From Roseofilum acuticapitatum BLCC-M154 (GTDB taxonomy: Bacteria > Cyanobacteriota > Cyanobacteriia > Cyanobacteriales > Desertifilaceae), in NCBI RefSeq assembly GCF_030068475.1, contig NZ_JAQOSP010000080.1, forward strand, positions 1 through 59,731: DNA of 59,731 bases. Reading direction: 5' to 3'. The position numbers and the translations under genes are program-made. Numbering within the stretch: the first letter of the stretch is position 1; each line of letters begins with the position of its first letter. Below the pieces are notes generated by a model, which did no database searches, was not told the DNA's origin, and saw only the letters and a list, made by a program, of their open reading frames with translations. Below are positions 33,941-43,693 of the stretch, piece by piece.

Positions 33941-35161
33941 TTAGAGTAAAACACCGGCAATACAAGCGGTCATACAACAGGCGAGAAATCCACCGATCAT
34001 GGCTCGCAAACCTAATTTTGCTAAATCGGATTGTCGGGAGGGAGCGATCGCCCCAATGCCTCCCAACTGAATGCCGATCGCCCCCAGATTAGAAAACCCA
34101 CAGAGGGCATAAGTGGCGATCGCCGCAGTGCGATCGGAAACCTGTTGATTGCCAATCAACTCGCTCAAATCCACATAAGCGATAAACTCCGTCAGAATGG
34201 TCTTTTTCCCCAGCAGTTCCCCCACCACCAAACAATCTGTCCAAGGAATTCCCATCAACCAAGCCACCGGCGCAAACACCACGCCAAAAATCCCCTCTAA
34301 AGATAAAGTGGGTAAGCCAATAAATCCTCCCATCCAAGCCAAAAGAGCATTAATAAACGCCAGCACACCCAAAAACGCAATCAGCATCGCCGCAATATTC
34401 AGGGCTAACTTCATCCCCTCGGAAGCCCCTGTAGATAAGGCATCAATACCATTTACATAGGTTTTCTCGATCTCAATAGACACCGTTCCCATGGTTGGAG
34501 AACTTTCTGTTTCCGGATACATGAGCTTCGAGATTGCTAACGCTGCGGGAGCAGACATCACCGATGCAGTAATCAGATGTTCCGGAGCAATGCCAAAAGA
34601 AATATAAGCCACCAAAACCCCTCCTGCTACCGTAGCAAACCCACTGGTCATGATCGCATGGAGTTCGGACATCGTAGTAGTCGAGACATAGGGTTTAATC
34701 AGCAACGGTGCTTCCGTAGAGCCGACAAAAATATTCGCGGCTGCGGTTAAGGTTTCCGATCCCGAAGTTTTCAGGGTATATTGCATCAACCGGGCGATCG
34801 CCTGCACCATGCGCGGTAAAATGCCATAGTAGTAAAGCACACTAATAAACGCGGAAAAGAAAATCACCGTCGGCAACACCCGAAAGGCAAAAATATACAC
34901 CTCATTGTTCACCAACTGGGACGAAAACACAAACTCAGACCCCACATCCGAGAATTCTAAAAAGGTCTGGATGCGATCGCCCAAAAACCGAAAGAGCGCC
35001 AAGCCAAAGGGAACCTTGAGGATTAACACCGCTAAAACAAACTGTAAACCCAGTCCCATGGCTACCACTCGCCAACGCACTGCTGCACGGTTCACAGAGA
35101 TCCCATAGGCAAAAGCAACAAAAAAACCGAGTCCTAATAGGGAAATAATACGTTCCATCAT
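33941..35161 (-). CDS. Concentrative nucleoside transporter (CNT)
   Basis: About 406 aa, a NupC/CNT-family secondary transporter that imports nucleosides with a cation. It has eight or more TM segments and the family stretches NIFVGSTEAPLLIKPYV, SGFATVAGGVLVAYI and SAPAALAISKLMYPE, including the conserved G-S-T-E substrate loop. The start is at ATG 35161 (or 35158); the longer frame opening at 35203 is unlikely because it adds polar residues before TM1. It is divergent from xisH with 52 bp between them. Confidence 0.87.
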   Translation of the reverse strand: MMERIISLLGLGFFVAFAYGISVNRAAVRWRVVAMGLGLQFVLAVLILKVPFGLALFRFLGDRIQTFLEFSDVGSEFVFSSQLVNNEVYIFAFRVLPTVIFFSAFISVLYYYGILPRMVQAIARLMQYTLKTSGSETLTAAANIFVGSTEAPLLIKPYVSTTTMSELHAIMTSGFATVAGGVLVAYISFGIAPEHLITASVMSAPAALAISKLMYPETESSPTMGTVSIEIEKTYVNGIDALSTGASEGMKLALNIAAMLIAFLGVLAFINALLAWMGGFIGLPTLSLEGIFGVVFAPVAWLMGIPWTDCLVVGELLGKKTILTEFIAYVDLSELIGNQQVSDRTAAIATYALCGFSNLGAIGIQLGGIGAIAPSRQSDLAKLGLRAMIGGFLACCMTACIAGVLL

Positions 35162-35213
35162 TAAAATCATGCACTTGATTGAGTAAAATAAGAAAATATC
35201 CAACCACTAGCTT

Positions 35214-35627
35214 ATGCCCCGTCGCGATCTCTATCATGATATTGTCCGAAATGCTCTGATTAAAGAGGGCTGGACAATTACTCACGATCCGCTTATTCTA
35301 GGGAATCTTGAACTACGAGTTTATCCCGACCTCGGCGCGGAAAAAAAACAGAGCGATCGCCACTCTATGACTGTTGCTATTGAAATTAAAGTGTTTGGCA
35401 GTATTGGGCAGATTTCAGAACTGGAAAAAGCAATCGGGCAATATATTTTGTATCGTTCTATTTTACACAGAAGTGGGTCTGCCCGCCAACCTTATCTTGC
35501 AATTAGCTCAACCATTTATCAACAACTCTTTCAAAAGACAATTATCCAGAATCTCATTGAAGATGAGAAGATTCATCTTCTTATATTTAATCCAAATTTG
35601 GAGGAGATTGAGCAATGGATCGACTAG
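35214..35627 (+). CDS. xisH: XisH excision-controlling-family protein
   Basis: A 137-aa XisH protein, of the family first described as controlling excision of the fdxN element in heterocystous cyanobacteria. It has a PD-(D/E)xK-nuclease-like look: DLGAEKK, VAIEIKVFGS and the C-terminal FNPNLEEIEQWI. No fdxN element, nif gene or xisF recombinase is in the window, so the name is by family only. It overlaps xisI by 13 bp, which is translational coupling. Confidence 0.87.
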   Translation: MPRRDLYHDIVRNALIKEGWTITHDPLILGNLELRVYPDLGAEKKQSDRHSMTVAIEIKVFGSIGQISELEKAIGQYILYRSILHRSGSARQPYLAISSTIYQQLFQKTIIQNLIEDEKIHLLIFNPNLEEIEQWID

Positions 35628-35959
35628 AACACTACCGTAGTATTATTCGTACCGTTTTAGCCGAACATCTGGAATGGTCGAAATCCAGGGATATGGACGA
35701 AACCATAGCTATTTGTGACGAAGAAACGGACAACTATCTGCTGATGAGTGTGGGTTGGCATGGCGATCGGCGCATTCACGGTATTCTGGCTCACCTGCGT
35801 ATCATTGATGGGTTAGTTCATGTCGAACAGAATAATGTGGAATACTTTGCTGAAGATTTAATTGAGCAAGGAATTCCTGAAGAAGTCCTGGTTCCTGCCT
35901 TTTGCTATCCTCCAACCCAAGAGGCGATCGCGATTGCCAACGACCAGCGCGGGGGGTAA
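35615..35959 (+). CDS. xisI: XisI excision-controlling-family protein
   Basis: A 114-aa XisI protein: MDRLEHYRSIIRTVLAEH, then YLLMSVGWHGDRRIHGILAH and ILVPAFCYPPTQ-like end (PAFCYPPTQEAIAIAN). Encoded with xisH in an overlapping pair, the standard arrangement; the two may act together, possibly as a toxin-antitoxin-like or nuclease-inhibitor pair (inference). The last codons run into an RTX repeat remnant, so the natural C-terminus may be altered. Confidence 0.86.
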   Translation: MDRLEHYRSIIRTVLAEHLEWSKSRDMDETIAICDEETDNYLLMSVGWHGDRRIHGILAHLRIIDGLVHVEQNNVEYFAEDLIEQGIPEEVLVPAFCYPPTQEAIAIANDQRGG

Positions 35960-36002
35960 GGGCAATGACCTGATTTCTGGCGGTGCAGGTAATGATCTAG
36001 TT
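35952..36002 (+). pseudogene. RTX repeat remnant
   Basis: In the frame starting at 35952 the DNA encodes GGKGNDLISGGAGNDLV, two calcium-binding nonapeptides, with no other part of an RTX gene. The DNA closely matches the RTX region of the large exoprotein near 42490-42530. It is a fossil or recombination scrap abutting xisI. Confidence 0.65.
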
Positions 36003-36070
36003 GCATTTAATCCTGGCTCAAAGAGATCCTTATTGCTAGTTTGAGGCGATCTTATTGCGGGCTGCTACAC

Positions 36071-36409
36071 CTAGTCTTCGGTGGGTAAGAGCGCTTCCAG
36101 GGACTGAAGGAGTTCGGGAATGCTGGTTTGAATAATTTCCCACACACGGTAGCTATTAATCTGGCGATAGTCGTGGACGCATTTATCGCGCATTCCGGCA
36201 ATTTTCTTCCAGGGAATCTGGGGATTTTGGGCACGGAATTCGGGCGAAAGTTTCTTGGTAGCTTCGCCCATGACAGTGACGGAATAAATCACGGCTCTTT
36301 GGGTGATCGTGTCTGCTGCAAAGCTGGCTTCGTCCATACCCTGAACAAATTCCACCACATCTTGCCCGTACTGATAAATATCAAGCAGGTAGGAGAGATC
36401 GCGATTCAT
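36071..36409 (-). CDS. hepT: HepT-family ribonuclease toxin
   Basis: A 112-aa HEPN protein of the DUF86/HepT family. The R-x4-H active motif is present in RDKCVHDYR. It opens MNRDLSYLLDIYQYGQDVVEF and has VMGEATKKLSPEFRA. HepT toxins act as RNases and are controlled by the MntA nucleotidyltransferase. It overlaps the mntA gene by 29 bp. Complete and likely functional. Confidence 0.88.
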   Translation of the reverse strand: MNRDLSYLLDIYQYGQDVVEFVQGMDEASFAADTITQRAVIYSVTVMGEATKKLSPEFRAQNPQIPWKKIAGMRDKCVHDYRQINSYRVWEIIQTSIPELLQSLEALLPTED

Positions 36410-36725
36410 AAATCACCTGATGGTTGTTGAGAATTTCGTTGCGGCGAATCCAGTTTCGATCCTGTTTAACAGTTTCCTTTTCAACCAGATCGACTTCTCG
36501 GTGTAGCCACTCTTCTAGGTCTTGTTCTAAGCCAACAAAATCGAGCAGGCTGATTTTGCAGTCGGGGGTGAAGGTGACGAGCATATCTATATCACTATCG
36601 GGGCGAAAGTCGTCGCGTAGGATGGAGCCAAAGAGGGCAAGTTCCGTGATTTGCGCGGTTTGGCAAAACTCGGCGAGTTCGGTGGGGGTGATGCCTAAGC
36701 GATGATAGAGGGTTTCAATGTTCAT
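36381..36725 (-). CDS. mntA: MntA-family nucleotidyltransferase antitoxin
   Basis: A 114-aa minimal nucleotidyltransferase. The motif ALFGSILRDDFRPDSDIDM contains the G-S and DxD catalytic residues. MntA modifies HepT with AMP to silence it. The gene precedes hepT and overlaps it. It ends about 80 bp from the der start, divergent. Confidence 0.87.
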   Translation of the reverse strand: MNIETLYHRLGITPTELAEFCQTAQITELALFGSILRDDFRPDSDIDMLVTFTPDCKISLLDFVGLEQDLEEWLHREVDLVEKETVKQDRNWIRRNEILNNHQVIYESRSLLPA

Positions 36726-36808
36726 GGCTCACCCAAGACAGAAATGAGATACAATGAAATGCTTGGCTAAAATCTCTAAACATATTTCTAAACCCTAAAA
36801 ACGTCCCT

Positions 36809-38170
36809 ATGAAACTGCCTATCGTTGCCATTATTGGCCGTCCCAATGTCGGTAAATCTACCCTAGTCAATCGGTTAGCCAAAAGACAAGAATCGATTGT
36901 GTTTGATGAACCCGGTATTACTCGCGATCGCACTTATCGTTACTGCTATTGGCGCGATCGCGAATTTCAGGTGGTCGATACCGGTGGCTTACTCTTCCAT
37001 GATGATACCGAATTCTTGCCCCTGATTCGCGAACAAGCTCTGCTCGCCTTAAGCGAATCGAGTGCCGCCATTTTCCTCGTTGATGGTCAAACTGGCCCCA
37101 CCCCAGCCGATGAAGAAATCGCCCGATGGTTAAATCAACAATCCATTCCCGTGCTGTTAGCGGTGAATAAATGCGAATCTCCAGACCAGGGACTGATTCA
37201 AGCGGCCCAATTTTGGGAATTAGGCTTAGGTGAACCCTATGCTATTTCCGGCATTCATGGCAATGGAACCGGGGATCTACTTGATGCTTTAATTCCTCAC
37301 TTACCGGTGATTGAAAACTGGGAAGAATCCACAGAAACCAAAATCGCCATTGTTGGCCGTCCCAATGTGGGCAAATCTAGTTTACTCAATGCCTTTTTAG
37401 GGGAAAAACGGGCGATCGTTAGCCCCATTTCAGGAACGACGAGAGATGCGATTGATACGGTGGTGGAACATGAGGGAAAAACCTACCGGTTGATTGATAC
37501 TGCTGGAATTCGTAAGAAGAAAAATGTGGAATACGGGCCGGAATTTTTCGGCATTAATCGCGCATTTAAGGCTATTCGGCGATCGGATGTGGTATTGCTG
37601 GTGATTGATGCGCTTGATGGAGTGACGGAACAAGACCAAAAATTAGCCGATCGCATTGCGGAAGAGGGCCGTGCTTGTGTCATTGTAGTGAATAAATGGG
37701 ATCGGGTGGAAAAAGACAGCTATACTATCTTGCACTATGAACAGCAAGTGCGCGATCGCCTCTACTTCATCGACTGGTCAGAAATGATCTTCGTCAGCGC
37801 ACTCACCGGCCAACGAGTTCCCAAAATTCTCAAGTTAGTCGATAATGCCGTCAGCGAACATCAGCGCCGGGTTTCCACTGCGGTTGTTAATGAAGTGCTG
37901 CAAGAAGCCATCAGTTGGCACACTCCCCCCACCAACCGCCAAGGGAAACAGGGCAAAATTTACTACGGCACGCAAGTAAGTATCCAACCGCCGAGCTTTA
38001 GTATATTTGTCAACGATCCCAAGCGGTTAGGAGAAAATTACCGCCGCTATATTGAGAAGCAAATCCGTCAACAACTCGGATTTACCGGTACACCCATTCG
38101 TCTCTTTTGGCGCGGTAAAAAAGCCCGCGAAATCGAAGCCACAGGAGCCAATCGCGCTATTCGGGTTTAA
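36809..38170 (+). CDS. der: Ribosome biogenesis GTPase Der (EngA)
   Basis: A 453-aa protein with two GTPase domains. Domain 1 has [25 protein letters not shown] and NKCE. Domain 2 has [29 protein letters not shown] and NKWD, followed by the KH-like C-terminal domain. Der is essential for 50S assembly. ATG 36809, full length. It is a core gene surrounded by accessory genes. Confidence 0.96.
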   Translation: MKLPIVAIIGRPNVGKSTLVNRLAKRQESIVFDEPGITRDRTYRYCYWRDREFQVVDTGGLLFHDDTEFLPLIREQALLALSESSAAIFLVDGQTGPTPADEEIARWLNQQSIPVLLAVNKCESPDQGLIQAAQFWELGLGEPYAISGIHGNGTGDLLDALIPHLPVIENWEESTETKIAIVGRPNVGKSSLLNAFLGEKRAIVSPISGTTRDAIDTVVEHEGKTYRLIDTAGIRKKKNVEYGPEFFGINRAFKAIRRSDVVLLVIDALDGVTEQDQKLADRIAEEGRACVIVVNKWDRVEKDSYTILHYEQQVRDRLYFIDWSEMIFVSALTGQRVPKILKLVDNAVSEHQRRVSTAVVNEVLQEAISWHTPPTNRQGKQGKIYYGTQVSIQPPSFSIFVNDPKRLGENYRRYIEKQIRQQLGFTGTPIRLFWRGKKAREIEATGANRAIRV

Positions 38171-38239
38171 GCATAAATCCCTTGATGTTCACTGATGAAT
38201 AGGTTTGCTCTAAAGCAGTTGTACAACTAACTGGAAATG

Positions 38240-38340
38240 CCCTCTCCCTTTCATGTCCGCAGGAATATCCCTCTCCCGTGGGATTCTTGACTTTTTCCCC
38301 CTTCTCCTGTGGGAGAAGGGGGTAGGGGGATGAGGGGCAA
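38240..38340. repeat. CCCTCTCCC repeat split by a small hairpin
   Basis: CCCTCTCCC at 38240-38248 is duplicated at 38269-38277. Between the copies lies a 20-nt insert, TTTCATGTCCGCAGGAATAT, related to the CATGTCCGC hairpin. The rest (CCTTCTCCTGTGGGAGAAGG) is a palindrome. This fills part of the gene-free stretch 38171-38663. Confidence 0.65.
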
Positions 38341-38370
38341 TGATTTATAACTCATTTAGAATTGCTATAT

Positions 38371-38396
38371 TTATGAAGACTTCATGAAAACTTTAT
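38371..38396 (+). promoter_or_regulatory. Direct-repeat regulator-site candidate
   Basis: ACTTCAT at 38379 and ACTTTAT at 38390 are spaced 11 bp, the spacing used by OmpR/PhoB-type regulators. ATGAAGACTTCAT is also an exact palindrome with a one-base centre. It lies upstream of the 1382-aa exoprotein. Very tentative. Confidence 0.25.
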
Positions 38397-38663
38397 CCTG
38401 TCTAGAGAGTGAGTCAGTAGTTTTTGCCTAGCATATCGATAATAAAACGACAAAATTCTCAGGAGTTTCAATCAGTAATTATACTCTTCTCAAATCCCTC
38501 TCTATCAGTTTATGGTGATAATAGGCAGAGTTCTAGAGTTGTAATTCCTAAAAAAATCTATTCCGAGAAAATTACTCAAAAGTTATTATTTCTTAAGCAT
38601 CTCCCCATACAGCTCAGTTCTCTCTGCCTCTTAACCCTTCTTGAGACCAGAGTCTCCATAACT

Positions 38664-41600
38664 ATGGCAACTACCGACTTTAACGTAACCTCAGCATTTG
38701 ATAGTGATGTAATCGTTAACTATACCAGTGGCACAACCGATACCACTCAAACTCAAATTGATGGCTCCAATTATGCCGCCGTTACCCAGTCTTTTGCCCA
38801 ATATAAAGATCCCACCTGGGGTAATGGACTGCCGGATGATGGTTCCTTTGCCGCTAACAGCTATCATCCCACCATTAACCTCAATTACAGTAATGCCAAT
38901 AATGGTAATAATGCCCGTTTGATTATCGGCCAAACGAGTGGCACAACCTTCAATGTTCCCGTCACTCAAGGACAGTATAACTATGTGCATCTAGCCCTGA
39001 TGTCCACGGAAGGCAGTAGCGATGTAAAGGTTACATTTAACTATACAGATGGCTCATCAACAGTTAGCTCGATAGCAACGGTTCCCGACTGGTATAACGA
39101 GATTACTGAATCGGAAACCCTCTATTATCTCGCCGATGGTCTAGACCGTAGTTTTACAGATGGCACGGGGTTTGATGATGCCGATGACCCTGCCTTGTTT
39201 GGAGCCAGATTTACGGCCAATTCAGCCAAAACCCTACAAAATCTCACGGTTCAGGTCACCAATTCTACAGCTACGGGGCAGTTAGCCTTTTTTGGCGCAA
39301 CTGGAGAAACGCTTAACCAAGCACCGACTGCGGTCAATCTGAACAATTCCACCACCAGTTTACCCGAAGACACCAACACTACTAGCGCCATAAAAGTGGC
39401 TGATATTGCCATCACTGATGATGGACTGGGAACCAACACCCTTAGTTTAAGTGGTGCGGATGCCGGTAGCTTTGAAATTAGTGGTTCTGAACTCTATCTG
39501 AAAGCGGGGACAGTTCTGGATTTTGCTACGAAGTCTAGTTATGACGTGACGGTGGAAGTGGATGACACGACGGTGGGTGCGACTCCGGATGCGACTACTG
39601 CTTATAGTTTGGGCATTACGGTAGTTATTACGAATGCTGCACCGACTGCCGTAGCTCTGAACAATTCCACCACCAGTTTACCCGAAGACACCAACACCAC
39701 CAGCGCCATAAAAGTGGCTGATATTGCCATTACTGATGATGGACTGGGAACCAACACCCTCAGTTTAAGTGGTGCGGATGCCGGTAGCTTTGAAATTAGT
39801 GGTTCTGAACTCTATTTGAAAGCGGGGACAGTTCTGGATTTTGCTACCCAGTCTAGTTATGACGTGACGGTGGAAGTGGATGACACGACGGTGGGTGCGA
39901 CTCCGGATGCGACGACGGCTTATAGTTTGGGCATTACGGAAGTTATTACGAATGCTGCACCAGTTGTCCAGACTCAGATAGCTGACCAAACTGTAGATGA
40001 AGACCATCAATTTACCCTTGATATTGCCGCAAATTTCAGTGATGCTGATGGAGATGAGTTAACCTATAGTGCTACTTTAGCCAATGGTGCAGCCTTACCC
40101 AGTTGGTTGAACTTCAATGGCAGTCAGTTTAGCGGGACAGCCACAGGTGTGGGAGCGCTGGAGATTAAGGTAACGGCTGATGATAGTCAGCAAACCGTTG
40201 AGGATACGTTTAAGTTAACTGTAAATCAGAACGTCAACGATCCTGTGGTTCTGATTCAGCCCATCCCTGACCAAACCGTAGCTCAAGGGAGTGAGTTCAG
40301 TTTAGATGTGTCTTCCTTTTTCAGCGATCCTGACGGCGATCCGATAACATACTACAGCTTTGCGGGCTGGAATAGACCGGAATGGCTAAATTTGAATGGC
40401 AGTACGTTCAGTGCTACGCCAACCCAGGCAGCAGTGGGAACTCACTCGATTGAAGTAACAGCAGTAGATCCGGACTGGAAAGGAGTGACAGGAGCTTTTC
40501 TGTTAACTGTAAATAACATCAATGATGCTCCCATTGTAATCAAGGAAATTCCTGACCAGACTATACGGCAAGGCTATTTTGATTCGGATCTTGGCGATCT
40601 TAACTCATATTTCAGCGATCCGGAGGGAGAGCAGTTAACCTACAGTGCCGAGGTCTTACCCGATGGGTGGGCGTTCGATGAAAACAGTTGGATTATCTCC
40701 GGTATAGCCAGCAATGACCAAGTGGGAGAGCAGGAGGTAACTATAGCGGCTAGTGATGGTAAGCTAACCACTCGTCAGACGTTTAAGGTAACTGTCACTA
40801 ACGTCAACGACGCTCCGGTTCTGATTCAGCCCATCCCTGACCAAACCGTAGCTCAAGGGAGTGAGTTCAGTTTAGATGTGTCTTCCTTTTTCAGCGATCC
40901 TGAAGGCGATCCGATAACATACTACAGCTTTGCGGGCTATCCCCATTATAATAGACCGGAATGGCTAAATTTGAATGGCAGTACGTTCAGTGCTACGCCA
41001 ACCCAGGCAGCAGTGGGAACTCACTCGATTGCAGTAATGGCAGTAGATCCGGACTGGGCAGGAGGGCAAGAAACTTTTACCTTAACGGTCACCCCCGAAG
41101 CCATTGCCCAAACTATCCAAGCCAACGCCCAAGACGGCCCCATCTCTGGAGCCACTGCCTTCCTCGACACCAACTTCAACGGCATCCAAGACAGCAACGA
41201 ACCCGGTGCAACCACCGACGCGGCGGGTAATTTCACCCTGGATATCTCCGCCAACTTCGACCTCAATGGCAATGGCACTCTCGACCCCGACGAAGGACAA
41301 TATGTGGTGGTTGGCGGAACTGATGCCATCACCGGCCAAGCCTTTACCGGCACATTGCGAGCCGTTCCCGGTTCCACTGTGGTGACTCCGCTAACAACTC
41401 TCGTCGCGAGTCTCGTAGATACCGGACTCACCCCAGAAGCAGCACAAACTCAGGTGAAAACCGCCCTGGGACTGCCCAGTAATATCGACCTCTCCACTTT
41501 CGACCCCATCGCCCAAGGGGGTTCGAGCGCAGCGCAAGCGGTCTTAGCTGCCCAAGTAGCGGTGCAAACTCTAGTTAGCCAAGTGAGCAACGCCATAGGG

Positions 41601-42812
41601 ACGAGTCTCGGTATCGGTGGCAATACCTTAGACGCTGAAGTGACAGCTAACTTGGCCAAGCTTGTACAATCGGGTAGTGTAAACCTGAGCGACTCTAGCG
41701 CCATTCAAAGCCTGGTCAATACCACCGCCAGCACTCTGACGGAGTTGGACGATAGCTTAAACCTAGACCAAGTGACGAACAACTCGGCACAACTAGCCCA
41801 AGTTATCGCTGCCAGCAACGAGCAAATCCTGACGGCAACCACCACTGATGGTATCTTCCAAGCCCAAAAAGTGTCCCAAACCAGCGTCACGGAAGACCTA
41901 ACTGCCGCCTTCAGTGGCACAAAATCCTTCAGCGAAGTGGTGGCAGAAAATACGGGTGCAGCTCTCACCAGCCAAGTGAGCGCTGCCACCATCAATGGTT
42001 CCGTCCTCACGGAAAATACCACATTTGCCACTAACTCGACTCAACCCTTTACCGACCCAGTAGCGCCAGAGTCCACACCAGTACAGGCTTCCACCCTGTT
42101 TAACCCGGAAGCCTTAGAAGCCTTAATCAACACTTTAAACTACGCCGTCACCCTCAACAGCCCCCCTCCCCACGACTTGATTTTGGGAGATGCGAGCGCC
42201 AACATCCTAACGGGTGGCGTGGGCAATGATACCTCATTTGGGGGTGGTGGTGCGGATTACCTGCTCGGCAATCAAGGAGAAGATGTCCTGCATGGCAATG
42301 CCGGAAAGGATACCATCCACGCGGGACAAGGGAACGACTTAGTACGGGGTGGTCAAGATGATGACTGGGTTTGCGGCGATTTGGGGGATGATACCCTAGG
42401 CGGTGACTTGGGTAATGATACCCTGCTCGGTGGTATGGGAAATGACCTAGTAGCGGGTGGTGAGGGTAATGACCTGGCCCACGGCGGTCAAGGCAATGAC
42501 CAAATTTCTGGCGGTGCAGGTAATGATACGGTCTCCGGGGATCTGGGAAATGATACCTTGTCTGGCGGTGCAGGGGCGGATCAGTTTGTCCTGGGAACTG
42601 GTCATGGCTCCGATGTCATAACGGATTTCGCCATTGGTGAGGATGTGTTGTACTTGATGAATCCCCTGACCTTTAGGGATTTAACGGTTACTCAAGTGAC
42701 GGGGAGTTCGGGCGTGGAAACTCAGATTCGCGTCAGTGCCAGCAATGAGTTGTTGGTGACGTTGACGGGGGTTTCTGCCGATGGGATAACGGCGGCGGTG
42801 TTTGGAGTATAG
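38664..42812 (+). CDS. Large cadherin-like RTX exoprotein
   Basis: A 1382-aa secreted-type protein from ATG 38664; the frame is open back to TTG 38424 (1462 aa), but the extra 80 aa have no domain and look like noncoding sequence. An N-terminal sandwich domain of about 200 aa is followed by two nearly identical 106-aa repeats (SLPEDTNTTSAIKVADI), then five dystroglycan/cadherin-like repeats (DQTVAQGSEFSLDVSSFFSD). A region with LDTNFNGIQDSNEPG and a helical Ala/Gln stretch follow. The end is RTX calcium-binding repeats (GGVGNDTSF, GGAGADQFVLGTG). No Sec signal; type I export is expected. Confidence 0.88.
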   Translation: MATTDFNVTSAFDSDVIVNYTSGTTDTTQTQIDGSNYAAVTQSFAQYKDPTWGNGLPDDGSFAANSYHPTINLNYSNANNGNNARLIIGQTSGTTFNVPVTQGQYNYVHLALMSTEGSSDVKVTFNYTDGSSTVSSIATVPDWYNEITESETLYYLADGLDRSFTDGTGFDDADDPALFGARFTANSAKTLQNLTVQVTNSTATGQLAFFGATGETLNQAPTAVNLNNSTTSLPEDTNTTSAIKVADIAITDDGLGTNTLSLSGADAGSFEISGSELYLKAGTVLDFATKSSYDVTVEVDDTTVGATPDATTAYSLGITVVITNAAPTAVALNNSTTSLPEDTNTTSAIKVADIAITDDGLGTNTLSLSGADAGSFEISGSELYLKAGTVLDFATQSSYDVTVEVDDTTVGATPDATTAYSLGITEVITNAAPVVQTQIADQTVDEDHQFTLDIAANFSDADGDELTYSATLANGAALPSWLNFNGSQFSGTATGVGALEIKVTADDSQQTVEDTFKLTVNQNVNDPVVLIQPIPDQTVAQGSEFSLDVSSFFSDPDGDPITYYSFAGWNRPEWLNLNGSTFSATPTQAAVGTHSIEVTAVDPDWKGVTGAFLLTVNNINDAPIVIKEIPDQTIRQGYFDSDLGDLNSYFSDPEGEQLTYSAEVLPDGWAFDENSWIISGIASNDQVGEQEVTIAASDGKLTTRQTFKVTVTNVNDAPVLIQPIPDQTVAQGSEFSLDVSSFFSDPEGDPITYYSFAGYPHYNRPEWLNLNGSTFSATPTQAAVGTHSIAVMAVDPDWAGGQETFTLTVTPEAIAQTIQANAQDGPISGATAFLDTNFNGIQDSNEPGATTDAAGNFTLDISANFDLNGNGTLDPDEGQYVVVGGTDAITGQAFTGTLRAVPGSTVVTPLTTLVASLVDTGLTPEAAQTQVKTALGLPSNIDLSTFDPIAQGGSSAAQAVLAAQVAVQTLVSQVSNAIGTSLGIGGNTLDAEVTANLAKLVQSGSVNLSDSSAIQSLVNTTASTLTELDDSLNLDQVTNNSAQLAQVIAASNEQILTATTTDGIFQAQKVSQTSVTEDLTAAFSGTKSFSEVVAENTGAALTSQVSAATINGSVLTENTTFATNSTQPFTDPVAPESTPVQASTLFNPEALEALINTLNYAVTLNSPPPHDLILGDASANILTGGVGNDTSFGGGGADYLLGNQGEDVLHGNAGKDTIHAGQGNDLVRGGQDDDWVCGDLGDDTLGGDLGNDTLLGGMGNDLVAGGEGNDLAHGGQGNDQISGGAGNDTVSGDLGNDTLSGGAGADQFVLGTGHGSDVITDFAIGEDVLYLMNPLTFRDLTVTQVTGSSGVETQIRVSASNELLVTLTGVSADGITAAVFGV

Positions 42813-42822
42813 CTGGGGAGTC

Positions 42823-43097
42823 ATATCAAGTCCGCTTAATTGGTTAAGAAGCGGGCAAGATGCCCGCACTCCTCGAATTCTGTGATATGACTGGAGTGGG
42901 AGCATCTTGCTCCCTGGATTTTTAATGTGTAAGGTGGGCACTGCCCTTAATTGGTTAAGAAGTGGGCAAGATGCCCGCACTCCTCGAATTCTGTGATATG
43001 ACTGGAGTGGGAGCATCTTGCTCCCTGGATTTTTAATGTGTAAGGTGGGCACTGCCCTTAATTGGTTAAGAAGCGGGCAAGATGCCCGCACTCCTCA
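42823..43097. repeat. Tandem array of palindromic element cores (111 bp)
   Basis: Starts with ATATCAAGTCCGCTT, then a 111-bp unit repeats from 42835, 42946 and 43057 (the third partial). Each unit is the hairpin core (AAGCGGGCAAGATGCCCGC, then GGGAGCATCTTGCTCCC) plus GTGTAAGGTGGGCACTGCCC. The right ACTTGATAT end is missing. Open frames here on the minus strand repeat every 37 codons and are not genes. Confidence 0.88.
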
Positions 43098-43213
43098 TAA
43101 CGATCTGGGGTTAGTGCGAATGCGGTAACGGCGGAGGTGTTTGTGGTGTAAGATTGCCCTTAATCCCCCTTTTTAAGGGGGAATTGTTCATCTTGATTTT
43201 GAGGTTGGATGGA

Positions 43214-43675
43214 ATGGATTCTCAAGTTAAGATACAGTTGTCATTTTTATATGAAAAAGATTATTACCTTTGGCTAGAGACAACGGTGGCTCAGTTGCAA
43301 TGTAATGATATGGAAGCCGTCGATCTCGAACATTTGATTGAGGAGTTAGAAAGTTTGGGGAAACGGGAGAAACGAGCCATTTCTAGCTATTTAATGCGAC
43401 TTTGCGAACATCTGCTCAAGATTCAGTATTGGGATGCAGAGCGAGAACGATGCTTGCGAGGCTGGAATACGGAAATCACCAATTTTCGGATTGAAATTGC
43501 AGAAGAATTGGACAGTAGTCCAAGTCTGAAACTATTTTTAGAGGAGAATTTTGTTAAGCAGTATCGAAATGGAAGAAAGCTCTTTCTGAAAGCGAGCGAG
43601 TTGGATGAAGGACTGATTCCCGATTCTCCTGAGTTTACCTTAGAGGAGGCTTTGGATGAAAATTGGCTACCCTAA
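43214..43675 (+). CDS. DUF29 family protein
   Basis: A 153-aa DUF29 protein: YEKDYYLWLETTVAQLQ, DLEHLIEELESLGKREKRAI, YLMRLCEHLLKIQYW and, at the end, FTLEEALDENWLP. The family is cyanobacteria-rich, of unknown function. Start at ATG 43214 as the frame opening upstream (43154) sits in repeat DNA. Close to the palindromic array. Confidence 0.88.
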   Translation: MDSQVKIQLSFLYEKDYYLWLETTVAQLQCNDMEAVDLEHLIEELESLGKREKRAISSYLMRLCEHLLKIQYWDAERERCLRGWNTEITNFRIEIAEELDSSPSLKLFLEENFVKQYRNGRKLFLKASELDEGLIPDSPEFTLEEALDENWLP

Positions 43676-43693
43676 AACAATTGTTCTTGGATT

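Noticed and set aside
35862-36044. A 60-codon frame covering the end of xisI
   Set aside because: Only the RTX remnant part has protein-like sense; the rest is shadow of xisI.
35214-36725. An integrated excision element (fdxN-like) or prophage
   Set aside because: XisH/XisI alone do not mark an element; no recombinase, direct-repeat ends or phage structural genes are seen.
42681-43091. A 136-codon minus-strand frame with a 37-residue repeat
   Set aside because: It lies across the tandem palindromic array, with the repeat unit of 111 bp keeping the frame open. No ribosome site or protein-like composition.
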